DNA of 64,000 nt from Paenibacillus paridis (GCF_006345825.1 NZ_VCIX01000087.1:62202-126201); one strand, 5' to 3'. Positions 16,836 through 25,291 are shown, numbered from the stretch's first letter. The notes: generated by a model from the sequence alone, not told the origin. Made by a program: numbers and translations.

Positions 16836-18035
16836 TTAGCCATTCGCTTTCCGCTTGTCTCCTTTGGCAGCTCTAACCGACAAAACGCAGCATAAAAACA
16901 ATACGATGGATGCTGAAATATACGGAAAATTAATATCGATATCAAAGAGAAACCCTGCAACGATCGGGCCAACGATGTTCCCCAAGCTGGTAAATGCCGA
17001 GTTCAGCCCTGCAAGATAGCCTTGCTGCTCATTTGCCATTTTGGAAATTTGCGTACCGATGGCCGGCCGCAAAATGTCGATCGACAAAAACAAAACAAAG
17101 GTAACGGCCAAAATCATCCAATAGCTCTTCGTAAACAGAGTAAGCAATACAAACAGCCCTGCCGTAAGCAAAGAAGCGGAGATGACATTTCGCTCTCCAA
17201 ATCGGTTTAAGATCCATCCGAATATAGTGACCTGTACGACTGCACCCGCAATCGAGCCAAACGTTATAATAATGGCAATGTCTTTTGCGGTAAAACCAAA
17301 CTTTTGATCCACAAACAAACCAAATACCGTCTCATAATTCGCTAATCCGAAGGAAGCAACCAGCACGATAATCAAGCTTAAAAAATACGGTTCCCGGTAG
17401 GAACGCAGCAGCTGCGAGGCAAAACTGGTCTCCGTCGCTTCCCTCAGCTTGGCGCTCTTCTGTACTTTCCTTACCCCCGAGTCCGGTAAAATAAATATGG
17501 TTAACAGGGCTGAAATCACGCCTGCAATACCTGCGGCATAGAAGGGCACACGAGTGCCGTATTCAGCTAATATTCCTCCTATTCCCGGACCAATGATAAA
17601 CCCGGTCGTAATAGCCGCATTAATATAGCCCATCCCTTTGGCTCTTTCCTCCACGGTCGTTACATCTGCGATGTAAGCCATGACGGAAGGCATAATAAGG
17701 GCTGCACCAATCCCGCCCAGCATACGCGCTGCAAACAAATATACCGGTTCGCTAACCATCCCGAACAGGAACTCCGAAGCGGCGAAAATAATGACTCCAA
17801 ACACGATATTCTTTTTCCGGCCATACGTATCGGACAGCCTGCCCGCCAGCGGCGAGAACAAGAGCTGCGTCAACGAAAAGGCGGCTACCATCAACCCAAC
17901 GATGCTGCCATTCAAATGCAGCTCTCTCATATAAGTTGGCATGACAGGTATAACGAGACCGATGCCGATAAATACTAGAAGAATATTAAACATAAGGAGA
18001 AGCACGGCTCCCCTATTTCTTAGCAATAATGCCAT
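16836..18035 (-). CDS. MFS drug efflux transporter (DHA1-like)
   Basis: A 399-residue, 12-span transporter. Start is ATG 18033-18035, eight bases after GAGGG; the TTG two codons earlier lacks spacing. LVFIGIGLVIPVMPTYMREL forms span 1, LAGRLSDTYGRKKN is the conserved MFS loop 2-3 motif, and GPGIGGILAEYG is the antiporter motif in span 5. This is the NorA/Bmr/TetA-type pattern of a proton-coupled exporter of small hydrophobic compounds. It is the gene downstream of a TetR regulator on the same strand. A TetR-type operator sits in its own upstream region, so induction by its substrate is likely. Confidence 0.87.
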   Translation of the reverse strand: MALLLRNRGAVLLLMFNILLVFIGIGLVIPVMPTYMRELHLNGSIVGLMVAAFSLTQLLFSPLAGRLSDTYGRKKNIVFGVIIFAASEFLFGMVSEPVYLFAARMLGGIGAALIMPSVMAYIADVTTVEERAKGMGYINAAITTGFIIGPGIGGILAEYGTRVPFYAAGIAGVISALLTIFILPDSGVRKVQKSAKLREATETSFASQLLRSYREPYFLSLIIVLVASFGLANYETVFGLFVDQKFGFTAKDIAIIITFGSIAGAVVQVTIFGWILNRFGERNVISASLLTAGLFVLLTLFTKSYWMILAVTFVLFLSIDILRPAIGTQISKMANEQQGYLAGLNSAFTSLGNIVGPIVAGFLFDIDINFPYISASIVLFLCCVLSVRAAKGDKRKANG

Positions 18036-18064
18036 TCTCAAAACCCTCTCATCACTTTCAAATC

Positions 18065-18086
18065 ATACTGAATGTTCGGTCTGTAT
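18065..18086. promoter_or_regulatory. TetR-type operator ahead of the MFS gene
   Basis: A 22-base element with outer arms ATAC and GTAT and the inner core TGAATGTTCG. It is a degenerate copy of the operator at 18790-18811 ahead of the adjacent TetR gene, sharing 18 of 22 bases. It lies 30 bases before the MFS start. Confidence 0.6.
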
Positions 18087-18141
18087 TTGGGCAGCAGCAG
18101 GCATCCCAGTATTGCTTATGGAATTGCCCGCCGCTCCCTTA

Positions 18142-18741
18142 TTATGTTACTTTCGCAATACCATATAAAAAAACCTTCACGGCTGCATGATACAGCAGAA
18201 GCGCCTCCTCCGGCTTGTTTTTGCGACGCGACATTTGGCCAAGTCCCATAAACAAACCTTCAAAAACAATCGCCAGCCTATCTACGTTATCATCCTTAAA
18301 TTCCCCTCTGTTTATTCCCTCCTGCAGCAACTCTTTATTGAATAGCAAATGCCGGTCCACCATCACCGCCATCCGCTCATCCACCTCATTGGTTTTCTCT
18401 TCATTATTAAAAAACTCGTCAGCTGCTTTGGTCAGTGGATGATTCAGATCATCAAGCACCATTTGCTCAGCAATCCCAAACAGCTTGTCTACCGTTGTAT
18501 GGTACGAGCTCTCCTTCTCCCGCCATTTCCGTTCCCACTCCAAATCCCATTCGTCAAGCAAATAAAGAAACAGTCCTTCCTTGCTCTTAAAATGGTAATA
18601 GATGTTCCCTTTACTGCTGCCTGTCGCTTCGACAATATCTTCAATCGAGGTTCCCTTATAGCCTTTTTGAGCAAACAGTGCTCTAGCCGCGTCAGCAACT
18701 CTTTTTTTAGTAAGCTCGGTTTGCATTTGTTTTTTGTTCAT
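18142..18741 (-). CDS. TetR/AcrR-family regulator of the adjacent MFS pump
   Basis: A 199-residue TetR repressor. I prefer ATG 18739-18741 (MNKKQMQTEL); a GTG four codons earlier is possible. The DNA-binding domain covers about 8-55 (AARALFAQKGYKGTSIEDIV, then ATGSSKGNIYYHFKSKEGLF). The C-terminal ligand domain is charged and helical (ERKWREKESSYHTTVDKLFG). Two related operators, one before its own gene and one before the MFS gene, make a simple repressor-efflux switch likely. The ligand is unknown. Confidence 0.9.
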   Translation of the reverse strand: MNKKQMQTELTKKRVADAARALFAQKGYKGTSIEDIVEATGSSKGNIYYHFKSKEGLFLYLLDEWDLEWERKWREKESSYHTTVDKLFGIAEQMVLDDLNHPLTKAADEFFNNEEKTNEVDERMAVMVDRHLLFNKELLQEGINRGEFKDDNVDRLAIVFEGLFMGLGQMSRRKNKPEEALLLYHAAVKVFLYGIAKVT

Positions 18742-18789
18742 TCGCCCACACACCTATTCGGAGGTTATTTTATCCCTCTATCGCAAATA

Positions 18790-18839
18790 ATACTGAACGT
18801 TCGTTTTGTATTATATCAGTGAATGAAGACCGATAGCAA
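18790..18839 (-). promoter_or_regulatory. TetR gene promoter with palindromic operator
   Basis: The operator 18790-18811 has the symmetric form ATAC-N2-AACG-N2-CGTT-N2-GTAT with all 16 fixed positions paired. On the minus strand TATAAT (18810-18815) and TTGCTA (18834-18839) lie just upstream at 18-base spacing. The operator therefore covers the start site, consistent with autorepression. Confidence 0.65.
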
Positions 18840-18853
18840 CCTTTATCCAAAAA

Positions 18854-18898
18854 AAGAAGCTCTTATGCCCTTATGAAAATGAGCAATCAGAGCTTCTT
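18854..18898 (-). terminator. Terminator after the GH127 gene
   Basis: Arms AAGAAGCTCT and AGAGCTTCTT, with a T-run after the second arm on the minus strand (TTCTTTTTTTGG). The loop is about 25 bases. Confidence 0.75.
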
Positions 18899-18915
18899 CC
18901 ATTTTAAAAATGAAC

Positions 18916-20799
18916 CTAAGCTGGCTTTATGGGGAAGTAAACGCTGTAGGCCTCATCCTTTATTTCGTACAACGGAATAAAACGAATGCCGCGCTCCTGT
19001 CCTTTCGTGCGATAAAATCCGGAATTCCACCAACTATGGTTTCTTTCCCGATCCGGTACCAGCAGCGAATCCAATCGCTCGGGATGGCCAGCGAGACGCC
19101 TTTCTTCCGCTACTAAGCCTGCCAAGACGATTGGACCATCCAAGAACGCATAGGTGTCTGGCTCGCCTGGAAGCTGCTCCGCTGTTAACGCCTTCGGCAG
19201 CTCCACCTGAATGTGGTCCCCATCTGCCCATTCCCGCTCCAGAACAGCATACGCGGATGGCTGCCAATCGCCTTCCAGCAGCACGCCATTAACATAAATC
19301 AAGGCTTTGCCGTTTAGCCACCATGGCAGACGCAGCTTCAAGCCAAAGACTTTATTCACAGAGAGGGCAATTTTTATTTCATACTTAAATCGATCTGGAC
19401 GAAAAGCGGGAATAGGCGGCTGATCCACTTTCGTAATGGCCGTCATGCCTGCCACGTTCCAGGAATGCAGTGGGTACAGCCCGTGCTGTCCGTCTTGTTC
19501 GATGGTTAACGTCAATGCTGCATCATCAACCGTTGTCGTTAAGGACGAGGGCAGCCACTGCAAGATGGCAATCCCATCCTCCTCCTTTAAAAAGATTTGC
19601 TCGTCATATGCCGCATTCGCTTGCACGAGTGTACCGTGACAGCACCAAAAATGCTGCGTCGGCGAGCCCCATTTTTTGCTGCTGCCCGCCCCTATGCCAA
19701 GAAAATAGGAGATCATGCCCGTTTCGTTATGCTGATGCGCAAGCACGCCATTTATAAAGCGGCGCTCCCAATAATCTGCATATGCCGGATCGCCTGTCCA
19801 ACGAAGCAGCACATGCGTCAGCCGCATCATATTGTAATTCACGCAATGCTCCTGACCCACGCCCATCCTGGTCATATTTCCGGCAGGCATCCAAAGCTCC
19901 GCATCATCTGCGGCACCAGTTACAAGATTACCACGATCCTCAACTGCGCATTTCCAAAATGCTTCAACAACTTGGCGGTAACGCCGATCTCCTGTCACCT
20001 CCCATGCCTTGGCTGCCCCCAATATCTCTGGAATCTGAGTATTCGCATGCTTGTTGGTCAACGCATCTTCGCCTGCTAATAAGGCATCAAAAAAACGGCG
20101 CCGGTCATAACGACTCATGAGCTCTCGATGCTTCTCGTCCTTGGTGATCCCATAGAGATCCGCCCAAGTCTCCAGCATGCCGCCCGTTTCCAGATCAAGC
20201 AGATCGTCCATTTGCTTGCGCGAGAACGTATCCGTCCACCCATAAAACCATGATGCCATATCCACCATGATCGTTAGCGCCTGCCCATTCCCCGCCAGCT
20301 GGTGCATCTCGTAAAGGCCCATAAGCAGCTTGTGAACCGTGTAATGCGGTGCCCATACCCATTTGCCTTTTACAATCCGGTGCATATAGGTTTCTGGAAA
20401 AGCAGCCAGCCAACCGCTGCCGATCGCTTCCTGGCATCTCGCCAATTCAGAGACGATGAAATCAGCTTTCGCTTTGACGAGATTATCGCTTGTATGGCGA
20501 TAGATGCGTGCAGCGGCCGACAACCAGTGGCCCATCATATGCCCGCGCAGCTCGCAGGTTGGCGACTCCCAGCCCCAGTGCCATTTTTCAGGGCCATCCA
20601 TGCTCGTAGTTGTGGCGCTAGTCGTTCCCCCATTTCCGCTGTAGCTCCATAATCCTGCTTCCAAATAAAAATTCCGCAGCAAATTTTCATTCGTCAGGCT
20701 CATTACATATTGTTTATTTAAATCAAGCCGTGCTTGCAGCGGTCCCTGATTAAGCCGTACGCTTCCTTTAGGAAATTCCGTGAATGTAAAACGATTCAT
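18916..20799 (-). CDS. GH127-like beta-L-arabinofuranosidase (DUF1680)
   Basis: A 627-residue (alpha/alpha)6-barrel glycosidase with no signal peptide, so it acts on imported oligosaccharides. The zinc-thiolate site of GH127 is visible: Glu317 and Cys319 in VGQEHCVNYNM, and Cys386-Cys387 in FWCCHGT. In HypBA1 of Bifidobacterium the second of these paired Cys is the nucleophile (family knowledge). Supporting marks are GHMMGHWLSAAARIY near 90 and RLTHVLLRWTGDPAYADYWE. The C-terminus is a beta-sandwich (LRLPWWLNGKALIYVNG). Start ATG follows GGGAGG. A divergent AraC gene is the likely activator. It releases L-arabinose from plant or glycoprotein arabinosides; exact specificity is uncertain, as the DUF1680 group is broad. 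Confidence 0.85.
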   Translation of the reverse strand: MNRFTFTEFPKGSVRLNQGPLQARLDLNKQYVMSLTNENLLRNFYLEAGLWSYSGNGGTTSATTTSMDGPEKWHWGWESPTCELRGHMMGHWLSAAARIYRHTSDNLVKAKADFIVSELARCQEAIGSGWLAAFPETYMHRIVKGKWVWAPHYTVHKLLMGLYEMHQLAGNGQALTIMVDMASWFYGWTDTFSRKQMDDLLDLETGGMLETWADLYGITKDEKHRELMSRYDRRRFFDALLAGEDALTNKHANTQIPEILGAAKAWEVTGDRRYRQVVEAFWKCAVEDRGNLVTGAADDAELWMPAGNMTRMGVGQEHCVNYNMMRLTHVLLRWTGDPAYADYWERRFINGVLAHQHNETGMISYFLGIGAGSSKKWGSPTQHFWCCHGTLVQANAAYDEQIFLKEEDGIAILQWLPSSLTTTVDDAALTLTIEQDGQHGLYPLHSWNVAGMTAITKVDQPPIPAFRPDRFKYEIKIALSVNKVFGLKLRLPWWLNGKALIYVNGVLLEGDWQPSAYAVLEREWADGDHIQVELPKALTAEQLPGEPDTYAFLDGPIVLAGLVAEERRLAGHPERLDSLLVPDRERNHSWWNSGFYRTKGQERGIRFIPLYEIKDEAYSVYFPIKPA

Positions 20800-20954
20800 T
20801 TGCGTTAGCCTCCCTTTTTTTATCCGATAGCCTTATCGTATAATGAAGGGGAATAAAGAAAAATGCACAAACTCTCAGATTACCTATACTTTTTTTAGGT
20901 TAATTTATCTTTTTCAAAGTTCATCGTTCGGACGTTGGAGGCGAAGATTTTAGC

Positions 20955-21827
20955 ATGAATGGTCAAATCTATTTAAGTGCCGACCGGATCCCTTTAGTAA
21001 GGGATATCGGAATGAGCCATACGGTAGCTGCTTATACGCATCCTGACCGCGTTGCCGACTATGATGTTTTTCTGTTTGTCGTTCGCGGCTGCATGCAGGT
21101 CATTGAGGATGGAGTAGAATATTTCGTAGGAGCGAATGAGCATTTATTTTTGAAAAGAGGAATGCGTCACTGGGGCCTTCCCGCAACAGCACCCGGCACA
21201 TGCTGGTATTGGATTCATTTCAATGTCCCATCCGATAACGAAATGATATATCGCGAGCACCCGCCGTTGCCGGAAATGGATTACTATCAACCGGATCATT
21301 ACCATTATCTAATCCCTATGCCAAAGTACGGAACATCACCTTTTCATTTAGGACTGGAATCACGCCTGAATGCTTTAACCTCGGATTATCTCCTACCTGC
21401 CACTCATGGCATGCTGGAGATAAGCTTGCGGGTCTGCCAGCTGTTTCTTGAATTACAGAAGGGATTTCAGCAAAAGGAGAACGGGCTGCAAACAGGAAAA
21501 TCAGATGTAATCGCTGGGCGGATCATCGCTTATTTGCTGCAGCATGTGGAAGAGGACTTTGATTCAACAGGCATTGCCATCCATATGAGGCTAAATTACA
21601 GTTATCTCTCTGCCTCCTTTAAGAAGCAGACGGGGCAAACGATTGTGGAAGCGCATGCCCGCTTGCGAATGGGAAAAGCGATTGAGTGGATGAGAAATAC
21701 CTCGATGAACGTATCGGAAATCAGCGAGCGTCTTGGGTACCGCAATCCTTATTATTTTAGCCGCGTATTTAAGAAAGTGCTGGGCGAACCTCCCTCCTCT
21801 TATATGAGCCGATTCTATAAAACATAA
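20955..21827 (+). CDS. AraC-family transcriptional regulator
   Basis: A 290-residue regulator with an N-terminal cupin-like sensing domain (about 15-150; FLFVVRGCMQVIEDGVEYFV, HLFLKRGMRHWG) and a C-terminal double helix-turn-helix (about 185-287). The first motif is STGIAIHMRLNYSYLSASFK, the second NVSEISERLGYRNPYYFSRV, ending EPPSSYMSRF. It is divergent from the GH127 gene, so it probably senses arabinose or an arabino-oligosaccharide and activates that gene. GGAGG lies 13 bases before the ATG, longer than usual. Confidence 0.9.
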   Translation: MNGQIYLSADRIPLVRDIGMSHTVAAYTHPDRVADYDVFLFVVRGCMQVIEDGVEYFVGANEHLFLKRGMRHWGLPATAPGTCWYWIHFNVPSDNEMIYREHPPLPEMDYYQPDHYHYLIPMPKYGTSPFHLGLESRLNALTSDYLLPATHGMLEISLRVCQLFLELQKGFQQKENGLQTGKSDVIAGRIIAYLLQHVEEDFDSTGIAIHMRLNYSYLSASFKKQTGQTIVEAHARLRMGKAIEWMRNTSMNVSEISERLGYRNPYYFSRVFKKVLGEPPSSYMSRFYKT

Positions 21828-21875
21828 AAGCACCGTTATTCCATTACGAACCACAAACTATAGATATGACTCCAT

Positions 21876-21943
21876 TGTTGGTCTACAAGAAAGGCTTGTT
21901 TCATATACATAGACAAGCCAAAACCGGGTTTCACTGACCAACA
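21876..21943. repeat. Nested inverted repeats before the membrane cyclase-like gene
   Basis: Outer arms TGTTGGTC (21876-21883) and GACCAACA (21936-21943) enclose inner arms GGCTTGT (21893-21899) and ACAAGCC (21913-21919). No T-run follows on the plus strand. It lies between the AraC stop and the next start, so it could be an operator pair, a leader RNA structure or a weak terminator of the AraC gene. Confidence 0.5.
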
Positions 21944-21971
21944 GTTGCTGAAAGGATGTGGTTACGTCTCT

Positions 21972-22616
21972 ATGGAACATCTTTTGCCGCTCAAAATCGA
22001 ATATCTGCTGATGATTGGTGTCGCTGTATTATGGACGGTCGTTTACCTTCTCGTTATTTACAAAGGGTATAAAGACCAGTCCTGCGGCATGCCGCTTGCG
22101 TCCATTTGCGCCAATATTACATGGGAATTTTTATTTACGTTTATCATGCCGTTTCATCCGCTTCAACAAATCGTAACTTTAATTTGGTTTTTGCTGGACT
22201 GCATCATTTTGCTACAATTTCTGTACTATTCCAAAGGTATGCCCTTCTCCAAACGCACCATTTACGCATCGGTCTTCTCCTTGCTCGTTATAGCCTTGCT
22301 GCTGCATTATGGAATCGCGGTTGAATTTCATGATAAAATGGGCATCTACTCCGCCTTTGGCATCAATCTGATGATGTCCATCCTTTTTATCAAATTATTG
22401 TTCACCAAAGAACTGCGCGGCCAATCCCTTGCGATTGCCTATTCCAAAATGTTCGGCACCCTATGCGCCTCTATCCTCTGCTATTCCCTTTATCCTCATT
22501 CCATTTTGCTGTTTATTATGTATGTTTTAATTCTCATCCTAGACCTAGCGTATATCTTGCTCGTCTACCGCCAGTCGATAAAGACGATCCGCAAGCCGGC
22601 GTTACCTGCAAAATAA
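21972..22616 (+). CDS. Small membrane protein resembling PaxB-type transmembrane terpene cyclases
   Basis: A 214-residue protein with about seven hydrophobic spans. I start it at ATG 21972; the TTG at 21945 has no ribosome site. The block MPLASICANITWEFLFTFIM followed by IVTLIWFLLDCIIL fits the N-terminal signature of the PaxB/Pyr4 family of integral membrane cyclases. Glu52 sits in the WEF motif, and Asp191 in ILDLAYILLVY near the end. These match in kind the Glu and Asp reported essential in fungal Pyr4. No prenyltransferase or terpene genes lie nearby, so the substrate is unknown and a different function is possible. It ends at a strong shared terminator. Confidence 0.6.
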   Translation: MEHLLPLKIEYLLMIGVAVLWTVVYLLVIYKGYKDQSCGMPLASICANITWEFLFTFIMPFHPLQQIVTLIWFLLDCIILLQFLYYSKGMPFSKRTIYASVFSLLVIALLLHYGIAVEFHDKMGIYSAFGINLMMSILFIKLLFTKELRGQSLAIAYSKMFGTLCASILCYSLYPHSILLFIMYVLILILDLAYILLVYRQSIKTIRKPALPAK

Positions 22617-22622
22617 CAGAAA

Positions 22623-22667
22623 AAAGGACGGTCCCTTGGCTTAAATTCAACCTAAGGATCGTCCTTT
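22623..22667. terminator. Bidirectional terminator
   Basis: Arms AAAGGACGGTCCCTTGG (22623-22639) and CCTAAGGATCGTCCTTT (22651-22667) pair with small mismatches. A and T runs lie on both outer sides. It separates the convergent membrane-protein gene and cysC. Confidence 0.85.
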
Positions 22668-22681
22668 GATTTCTACACCCA

Positions 22682-23299
22682 CTACTTTTCATGCGAATCC
22701 ACTTTCTCTAATGCCGCCATATACGCTAAAATGCAATCGACTGCCTTCGTTACCGGCATGTGGTCCGTCTGAATTTTTAATTCCGGGTGCAGCGGCACCT
22801 CGTAGGGGGAGGAAATGCCGGTAAACTCGGCGATCTCCCCTAGTCTTGCCTTCTTATATAACCCTTTTGGATCTCGCTGCTCACAAACCTCTAGCGGACA
22901 AGAAAGATAGACCTCGATAAATTCGTCATCAGCAAATAGTGCTCTCGCCCGGTCCCGATCTGCTTGGAACGGAGAGATGGAGGCAACGATAACGACTATT
23001 CCAGCCTCAGTAAATAATCTCGCAACCTCGCCAAGCCTGCGGATATTTTCCTTTCTTGCTTCGGGGGAGAAGCCAAGGTCGCTATTCAAGCCATGGCGCA
23101 AATTGTCCCCATCCAGCGTAGTCGTATGTATGCTTTGCTGAAACAATCGCCTCTCCAGCTCTGCTGCAACCGAAGACTTCCCGGAACCGGAAAGCCCAGT
23201 CAACCAGAATACCCTGCTGCGATGTCCTTTGAGCTTCTCTTGGACTAAGCGATCCGTGCCGCCTTGGTGCCATGTGACATTCTTCAAAAGATCGTCCAT
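22682..23299 (-). CDS. cysC: Adenylyl-sulfate (APS) kinase
   Basis: A 205-residue APS kinase, which phosphorylates APS at the 3' position to give PAPS. The P-loop is GLSGSGKSS (35-43). Further family marks are DGDNLRHGLNSDLGFS (about 60-75), NIRRLGEVARLF, SISPFQADRDRAR, and the lid region RDPKGLYKKARLGEIAEFTG with PYEVP. All expected motifs are present and the length is normal. Start ATG follows GGGAGGTG. No sulfurylase, PAPS reductase or sulfotransferase gene lies nearby, so it stands alone; it may serve sulfation or assimilation encoded elsewhere. Confidence 0.95.
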   Translation of the reverse strand: MDDLLKNVTWHQGGTDRLVQEKLKGHRSRVFWLTGLSGSGKSSVAAELERRLFQQSIHTTTLDGDNLRHGLNSDLGFSPEARKENIRRLGEVARLFTEAGIVVIVASISPFQADRDRARALFADDEFIEVYLSCPLEVCEQRDPKGLYKKARLGEIAEFTGISSPYEVPLHPELKIQTDHMPVTKAVDCILAYMAALEKVDSHEK

Positions 23300-23333
23300 T
23301 TATTTTCACACCTCCCTGATCTGTCGCTTATTG

Positions 23334-24431
23334 TTATCGCTTATGCTCCACTTTTCTTTTATGGCTCGCATGCTCTTTCATGAACTCGGCACGATACTGC
23401 CCTGGCGTGAATCCCGTCCACTTCTTGAAGGCGCTCTGAAAGGCGCTAGGCTCCGAGAAGTGCAGCACATAAGCGATCTCTCCCACCGAATACTCCCATT
23501 TCCTCAAATAACCCATCGCCATTTCTTTGCGTATCCGGATAGAAAGGTCATTATAGGTGGTCTTTTCCTCCTTTAACTTGTGCTGAAGCGTTCTTGTGCT
23601 AGTGCCAAACGATTCTGCCGTTTGCTGCAAGGAGGGAAAGAAAGAGGGCATAGACTTCTTCATCCACTGTGCGACCTGCTCAGAGAATACCCCTGCCTGA
23701 GTCATCTCGTCCGAGGTTTCCTGCGCAATCGTCTGAAATAGGCTAAGCAGCCTTGCGTCTGAATAAATGACAGGGTAAATCAGTACTTCCTTGCTCATGC
23801 GCAGTGTGCTCACTTTCCGTCCGAAGGCAGGCAATCTCCCGAATACAGCTGAATAAGGATCAAGATCAGCAGTCGCTTCATGCGCAAACTCAACTTCAAA
23901 CAATGGAACAGGACGGTTGCAAAGCTTACTGATTAAACGGTAGAGCGAGCTAGCCATATCCTCCACGCAGTGACGGGACATCCGCCCCTCATGCTGCAAA
24001 AACATACGGATGCATACCTCGCTATCCCGCACTTCCCAATCCAAATTAAATCCGCTGCACAATATTACGTTGTACCGCTGGTATGCCGCCAATGAATCGG
24101 CAATCGTACTCGAGTGCATCATCACGTAGCCGAGAATGCCTAAATCCACAAAATCCGTCATCTGGCCTTGATGCAGCCCAAAATGGTCATCCTGCGTATA
24201 CTCAGCCGCAGCGATCATTAAACGCTCCAGCTCCTCGCTGGAAATTCGAGCTTCAACGTCGCGCAGCAAGTTAGCGTCAAACGATGCATAGCTGCAATAA
24301 TCCTCCGGATCGCAGCCTTTATGAACTATCGATTTCATAATCGGATGGACCATGGAAATTGCCACTCCATCACTTTTCAAGCGGAGTTCCCCCTTTGCGT
24401 GAATCAGCAATTTTTTTGCGTCATTGATCAT
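23334..24431 (-). CDS. AraC regulator with Arabinose_bd-type N-terminal domain
   Basis: A 365-residue regulator. The long N-terminal domain (about 20-210) matches the 'arabinose-binding' domain of OruR/ArgR-like AraC proteins (FDANLLRDVEARISSEEL, HFGLHQGQMTDFVDLGILGY), not the cupin type found in most window AraC proteins. The C-terminal HTH pair lies near 255-350: LQQTAESFGTSTRTLQHKLK, then SVGEIAYVLHFSEPSAFQSA, ending TGFTPGQYR. Start ATG is at 24429-24431 with a weak GAAGGG. It is divergent from a flavodoxin-fold quinone reductase gene, its probable target. Confidence 0.9.
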   Translation of the reverse strand: MINDAKKLLIHAKGELRLKSDGVAISMVHPIMKSIVHKGCDPEDYCSYASFDANLLRDVEARISSEELERLMIAAAEYTQDDHFGLHQGQMTDFVDLGILGYVMMHSSTIADSLAAYQRYNVILCSGFNLDWEVRDSEVCIRMFLQHEGRMSRHCVEDMASSLYRLISKLCNRPVPLFEVEFAHEATADLDPYSAVFGRLPAFGRKVSTLRMSKEVLIYPVIYSDARLLSLFQTIAQETSDEMTQAGVFSEQVAQWMKKSMPSFFPSLQQTAESFGTSTRTLQHKLKEEKTTYNDLSIRIRKEMAMGYLRKWEYSVGEIAYVLHFSEPSAFQSAFKKWTGFTPGQYRAEFMKEHASHKRKVEHKR

Positions 24432-24553
24432 TCATTTATGTTGCCCTTCGTTTTAAGCTAAAGGAAGTCATACTCCACTATTTTATAACGAATCATGCAT
24501 GATGGACAGCGCCCATCTTAACGAGGTTCATGAACCCAAGGAGGAAAAATAGA

Positions 24554-25135
24554 ATGAAATCAAAAATTGTCATCGTCAATGGCCATCCTGATTCTCAAAG
24601 CTTCTGCTCGGCCTTATCAGACGCTTATGCGGAAGGAGTGAAGAGCACGGATGCCCAGATTAGAAAAATAGAGTTAAGCCAACTCCGATTTGAACCGAAC
24701 CTGAGGTTTGGCTACCGCCAAAGAACGGAGCTGGAGGAAGATTTAATCGAAGCACAGAAGCTGATCAGCTGGGCAGATCATCTCGTATTCGTATATCCGA
24801 CTTGGTGGGGAGCGATGCCCGCCATTCTGAAGGGCTTCATTGATCGAGTCTTTTTGCCTGGCTTTGCTTTCAAATACCGTGAAAATTCTAACCTTTGGGA
24901 TAAGCTGCTCACAGGTAAATCCGCCCATTTAATTGTGACATCGGACACTCCTTCCTGGTACAATCGTTTGATTTACAGGCGTGCAGGCCTTCTGGTCATG
25001 AAACGGAACATCTTGCAATTCTGCGGAATTACTCCGGTACGCATAACAGAACTCGGACCGATTAAGCCCTCCTCCCCTGAGCGCCGTGCCGAATGGCTAG
25101 AAAAAGCAAAGCAGCTTGGCACTAAGCTCGCTTAA
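24554..25135 (+). CDS. NAD(P)H-dependent FMN oxidoreductase (flavodoxin-fold quinone reductase)
   Basis: A 193-residue soluble flavoenzyme. I use ATG 24554, nine bases after GGAGG; the reading from 24530 starts on a weak codon inside the leader. The FMN phosphate loop is VNGHPDSQSFCSAL near 8-20. The central signature is VFVYPTWWGAMPAILKGFID, typical of the MdaB/KefF/NQO1-like family. Such enzymes reduce quinones or xenobiotics with two electrons. The divergent AraC gene is its likely regulator; a terminator follows. Confidence 0.9.
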   Translation: MKSKIVIVNGHPDSQSFCSALSDAYAEGVKSTDAQIRKIELSQLRFEPNLRFGYRQRTELEEDLIEAQKLISWADHLVFVYPTWWGAMPAILKGFIDRVFLPGFAFKYRENSNLWDKLLTGKSAHLIVTSDTPSWYNRLIYRRAGLLVMKRNILQFCGITPVRITELGPIKPSSPERRAEWLEKAKQLGTKLA

Positions 25136-25190
25136 CTAACCGCTGCTGCATACCCAGTATAAACCAACCTCTCCGTTATGAGGATTCAGC

Positions 25191-25227
25191 AAAAAGACCG
25201 CCTTCATCATCGAAGTGCGGTCTCTTT
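25191..25227. terminator. Bidirectional terminator
   Basis: Arms AAAAAGACCGC (25191-25201) and GCGGTCTCTTT (25217-25227), with CTTC/GAAG pairing inside. It separates the convergent oxidoreductase and TetR genes. Confidence 0.8.
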
Positions 25228-25291
25228 CCTTTCATTCGGCAACCTATAGTAACTTAGGCAGCTTCGCCATTCATATAGACGCTCTTTTCAT

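Noticed and set aside
19597..20079. 160-residue plus-strand frame opposite the GH127 gene
   Set aside because: Antisense shadow of conserved GH127 codons; His/Cys/Arg-rich without a plausible start.
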